Position numbers and translations under genes: made by a program. Below, in pieces: positions 5,595-7,384 of a stretch of DNA of 7,384 nt. The first letter of the stretch is position 1; each line of letters starts with the position of its first letter. Below the pieces are notes generated by a model. It was not told the DNA's origin. It did no database searches and saw only the letters and a list, made by a program, of their open reading frames with translations. Source of the stretch: Bacillota bacterium (GTDB lineage Bacteria > Bacillota > Clostridia > UBA1381); NCBI GenBank assembly GCA_021203665.1, contig JAJQAT010000223.1:1-7384 (forward strand), written 5' to 3'.

Positions 5595-6230
5595 ATGAGC
5601 ATAAACAGAAAAATACTTCGCCTGTACGCCGTAACGGACCGCTCGCACCTTGGCGGCAGGACGCTGGGAGAGGACGTTGAAAGGGCTTTAAAGGGCGGCG
5701 TTACGCTTTTGCAGCTGCGGGAAAAGAATATGCCCTTTGAGGAGCTTGTACAATCCGCGAGGGAAATAAAGGAAATTTGTCGAAAATACAATGTCCCGCT
5801 CATAATTAACGACAATGTACGGGCGGCGGTTGCCGTCGGCGCGGACGGGGTGCATCTCGGTCAGGGCGATATGCCCGCGGACGAGGCGCGCGCTCTTCTC
5901 GGCAATGACAAAATAATCGGCGTAACCGCGAAAACCGTCCTACAGGCGCGAAAAGCGGAGGCGGACGGCGCGGACTACATCGGCAGCGGCGCGGTATTCG
6001 GCACCGCCACAAAAAGCGACGCGAAAAAAATGGATATTGCGACGCTCAAAAGCATAACCGCCGCGGTCGGCATACCCGTCGCCGCGATAGGCGGCATAAC
6101 CGCCGAAAATGTCGGCGCGCTTTCCGGAACCGGCATAGCCGGAGCGGCGGTGGTTTCGGGAATTTTCGCGCAAAGCGACATCGAAAAGGCGGCAAGAAAA
6201 TTATATAGAAAAATCGGAGAAATAATATGA
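5595..6230 (+). CDS. thiE: thiamine-phosphate synthase ThiE
   Basis: ThiE is a cytoplasmic TIM-barrel enzyme. It joins HMP pyrophosphate to thiazole phosphate (carboxy or non-carboxy form), giving thiamine phosphate and releasing pyrophosphate. Family motifs occur in order: LYAVTD (10-15), the substrate-binding LQLREKN (39-45), LIINDN (69-74), GVHLGQGDMP (85-94), GVTAKT (109-114, normally GxSxHT-like), GSGAVFGTATKSDA (130-143) and IGGI (165-168), then AAVVSGIF (184-191). The residues known in the family to bind HMP-PP and Mg2+ have counterparts at R42, K44, N72, D73, D92 and K140. The length of 211 aa is normal. GGAGG (5582-5586) lies 8 bases before the ATG. The stop overlaps the thiD start by 4 bases (ATGA), which indicates translational coupling. 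It is divergent from tRNA-fMet. Confidence 0.95.
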   Translation: MSINRKILRLYAVTDRSHLGGRTLGEDVERALKGGVTLLQLREKNMPFEELVQSAREIKEICRKYNVPLIINDNVRAAVAVGADGVHLGQGDMPADEARALLGNDKIIGVTAKTVLQARKAEADGADYIGSGAVFGTATKSDAKKMDIATLKSITAAVGIPVAAIGGITAENVGALSGTGIAGAAVVSGIFAQSDIEKAARKLYRKIGEII

Positions 6231-7009
6231 AAACAGCACTCACAATAGCGGGCTCGGATTCAAGCGGCGGCGCGGGGATTCAAGCCGATTTAAAGACATT
6301 CGCCGCGCACGGCGTGTACGGAATGAGCGTTATAAGCTCAATCACGTCGCAGAACACAACCGGAGTTTACGGCGTTTTCGACATCCCGCCGGAGGTCGTC
6401 GCCTCGCAAACGGACGCGGTTTTTGAGGATATATTCCCCGACGCGGTTAAAATAGGAATGGTTTCATCGTCGGAAATTATCCGCGCGATAGCCGATAAGC
6501 TCCGCCAATACAACGCGAAAAACATCGTGCTGGACACGGTTATGGTGTCCACAAGCGGCTGTCCGCTGCTCCGTCCGGACGCCGCCGACGCGCTCACGGC
6601 GCTTCTGTTCCCCCTCGCGGACATAATCACGCCGAATATATACGAGGCGCAAATATTATGCGGCTTTGATATAAAGAGCGAAAGCGACATGGCAAGGGCG
6701 GCGGAGGAAATATACGCGAAATACGGCGTATGCGTGCTTTTAAAGGGCGGTCACCTCGCGGACACAAGCAGCGATTTGCTGTATGACGGCACCGCAACGT
6801 GGTTCAAATCCGCACGCGTAAATAACCCGAACACGCACGGCACCGGCTGCACGCTCTCCTCCGCGATAGCGGCAAATCTTGCGGCTGGATATGATATGAA
6901 AACCGCGGTCAAAAACGCCAAGGATTACATCACCGGCGCACTTGAGGATATGCTAAACCTCGGCAAAGGCAGCGGCCCGCTTAATCATATGTATAAATTG
7001 GGAAAATAA
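6227..7009 (+). CDS. thiD: hydroxymethylpyrimidine / HMP-phosphate kinase ThiD
   Basis: ThiD is a ribokinase-fold enzyme that phosphorylates HMP and then HMP-P with ATP to give HMP-PP, the substrate of ThiE. Motifs: IAGSDSSGGAGIQADLK (7-23), KIGMV (75-79), DTVMVSTSG (103-111), ITPNIYEA (134-141), LLKGGH (171-176) and the anion-hole motif NTHGTGCTLSSAIA (202-215). C208 occupies the place of the catalytic Asp of other ribokinase-family members, as is usual in ThiD. The length of 260 aa is typical and all motifs are intact. GGAG (6216-6219) lies 7 bases before the ATG, inside thiE. No thiM, thiC or thiG is in the window, so the rest of the pathway or the salvage step must lie elsewhere. No normal terminator follows; repeat hairpins start 9 bases after the stop. 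Confidence 0.95.
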   Translation: MKTALTIAGSDSSGGAGIQADLKTFAAHGVYGMSVISSITSQNTTGVYGVFDIPPEVVASQTDAVFEDIFPDAVKIGMVSSSEIIRAIADKLRQYNAKNIVLDTVMVSTSGCPLLRPDAADALTALLFPLADIITPNIYEAQILCGFDIKSESDMARAAEEIYAKYGVCVLLKGGHLADTSSDLLYDGTATWFKSARVNNPNTHGTGCTLSSAIAANLAAGYDMKTAVKNAKDYITGALEDMLNLGKGSGPLNHMYKLGK

Positions 7010-7017
7010 CCCCGCAA

Positions 7018-7055
7018 GGCTCCCCTAATAGGGGGGGAGCCAACCACCCGCCGCA
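7018..7055 (+). repeat. palindromic repeat, copy B2
   Basis: GGCTCCCC pairs with GGGGAGCC (7018-7041), and CAACCACCCGCCGCA follows. This is the same core as 5247-5281 in the same orientation, with three extra bases in the G-run. It begins 9 bases after the thiD stop. There is no T-run after the stem, so any terminator role would not be the standard kind. Confidence 0.7.
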
Positions 7056-7072
7056 AATTCACCTCGTAGGGG
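7051..7072 (+). repeat. 22-bp direct repeat, copy C1
   Basis: The 22 bases CCGCAAATTC...GTAGGGG recur exactly at 7308-7329. Here a further stem GGGTCG/CGACCC (7070-7091) overlaps its end. It is contiguous with repeats B2 and D. Confidence 0.7.
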
Positions 7073-7092
7073 TCGGCGCCCTCGACGACCCT

Positions 7093-7140
7093 AAGCCTTC
7101 CCCTGGGGGGAAGGTGTCGGCGGAGCCGACGGATGAGGGA
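7093..7140 (-). repeat. palindromic intergenic repeat D
   Basis: Two perfect hairpins stand side by side: CCTTCCCC/GGGGAAGG (7096-7114) and GTCGGC/GCCGAC (7116-7130). On the minus strand it reads CCCTCATCC-GTCGGC..., then CCTTCCCC.... I recall this as a dispersed palindromic repeat frequent in gut Firmicutes. It appears once in the window. Confidence 0.6.
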
Positions 7141-7149
7141 TTGCGCTGT

Positions 7150-7309
7150 ATAGAAAAATAAATATAAAATTTTTTATCTTGCCTAATGTTCTTTTTGCAG
7201 CAAAAAGAACCAAAAACTCAAAGGGGGATTTCGATTTCCCCCTTTGGAACCCCTTGAATCGACTAAGGGAACTCTTTGTTCCCTTAGAACCCTCCGCTGC
7301 TGTTAAACC
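7150..7309 (-). repeat. dispersed hairpin-rich repeat, copy A2 (inverted)
   Basis: This is the reverse complement of the element at 4972-5190. It holds the same hairpins GTTCTTTTTG/CAAAAAGAAC (7188-7210) and CTAAGGGAAC/GTTCCCTTAG (7263-7287). In place of the ~55-base segment of A1 it has a compact stem AAAGGGGGA/TCCCCCTTT (7220-7245). The two copies therefore form a ~2-kb-spaced inverted pair around tRNA-fMet, thiE and thiD. Confidence 0.75.
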
Positions 7310-7329
7310 GCAAATTCACCTCGTAGGGG
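7308..7329 (+). repeat. 22-bp direct repeat, copy C2
   Basis: An exact second copy of 7051-7072. It abuts repeat A2 and is followed after a few bases by the candidate mobile-element end. Confidence 0.7.
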
Positions 7330-7338
7330 CGCCCATTG

Positions 7339-7384
7339 TGTCAAGAGTAACATGGTATACACATGTGAAAGGACATGGTATACA
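7339..7384. mobile_element. candidate insertion-sequence end, cut by the window edge
   Basis: After repeat C2 the sequence changes character. From TGTCAAGAG (7339) there are two direct copies of ACATGGTATACA (7350-7361 and 7373-7384), 23 bases apart, with the palindrome CACATGTG (7360-7367) between. A TG-starting end with short spaced direct repeats is what IS21-type and some other transposons use as multiple transposase-binding sites. No transposase is visible because the window stops here. The exact boundary and the family are uncertain. Confidence 0.4.

Noticed and set aside
5806..6243. Several Arg/Pro-rich minus-strand frames
   Set aside because: They are low-complexity shadows of the GC-rich thiE coding sequence.
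6367..6690. Minus-strand 107-aa frame
   Set aside because: It is antisense to thiD, with no motif or RBS.
7188..7210. Terminator at the GTTCTTTTTG hairpin
   Set aside because: The stem is strong but no T-run follows it on either strand; the same hairpin recurs as part of the dispersed element.
7010..7384. CRISPR array
   Set aside because: The repeats differ from one another, are palindromic and irregularly spaced, and have no constant repeat-spacer period.

Overview
The window looks like chromosomal DNA from a low-to-medium GC Gram-positive anaerobe of the class Clostridia, probably an uncultured gut lineage. This is an inference from several features: strong GGAGG-type ribosome binding sites, consensus sigma-A promoters with extended -10 boxes, a zinc-finger Clp ATPase of the ClpE type, a DUF1540 Cys-rich mini-protein, a YtqA-type radical SAM enzyme, a two-OB-fold SSB-like protein, and short palindromic repeats of a kind common between genes in gut Clostridia.

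Layout. Bases 1-63 hold nothing I can name. A possible 53-residue membrane mini-protein lies on the minus strand (64-225). A leader with an extended -10 promoter and three hairpins (365-512) precedes a 775-aa Clp AAA+ unfoldase (513-2840). A 57-aa DUF1540 protein follows (2934-3107) and ends at a rho-independent terminator. Next comes a YtqA/YhcC-family radical SAM protein (3183-4127). It converges on an SSB-like double OB-fold gene on the minus strand (4147-4773), with a terminator between them. The stretch 4899-5310 has no gene and is filled with hairpin-rich dispersed repeats. The initiator tRNA-fMet (5352-5427, minus) has a perfect consensus promoter and its own terminator. Divergent from it is a translationally coupled thiE-thiD operon (5595-7009). 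The last 375 bases are again dispersed repeats, including an inverted second copy of the element at 4972-5190. The final ~46 bases look like the end of a mobile element cut by the window edge.

How the genes relate. ThiD phosphorylates HMP and HMP-P, and ThiE joins HMP-PP to thiazole phosphate, so the pair makes thiamine phosphate. There is no room for a TPP riboswitch in its short leader. The Clp ATPase is a proteostasis protein expected to work with ClpP. The radical SAM protein probably modifies tRNA, and the SSB-like protein binds single-stranded nucleic acid. These genes do not form an obvious joint system. I see no CRISPR array, toxin-antitoxin pair, phage structural gene or defence cassette. 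The least explained material is the modular hairpin repeat family around tRNA-fMet/thiE-thiD, the structured Clp leader and the candidate transposon end.
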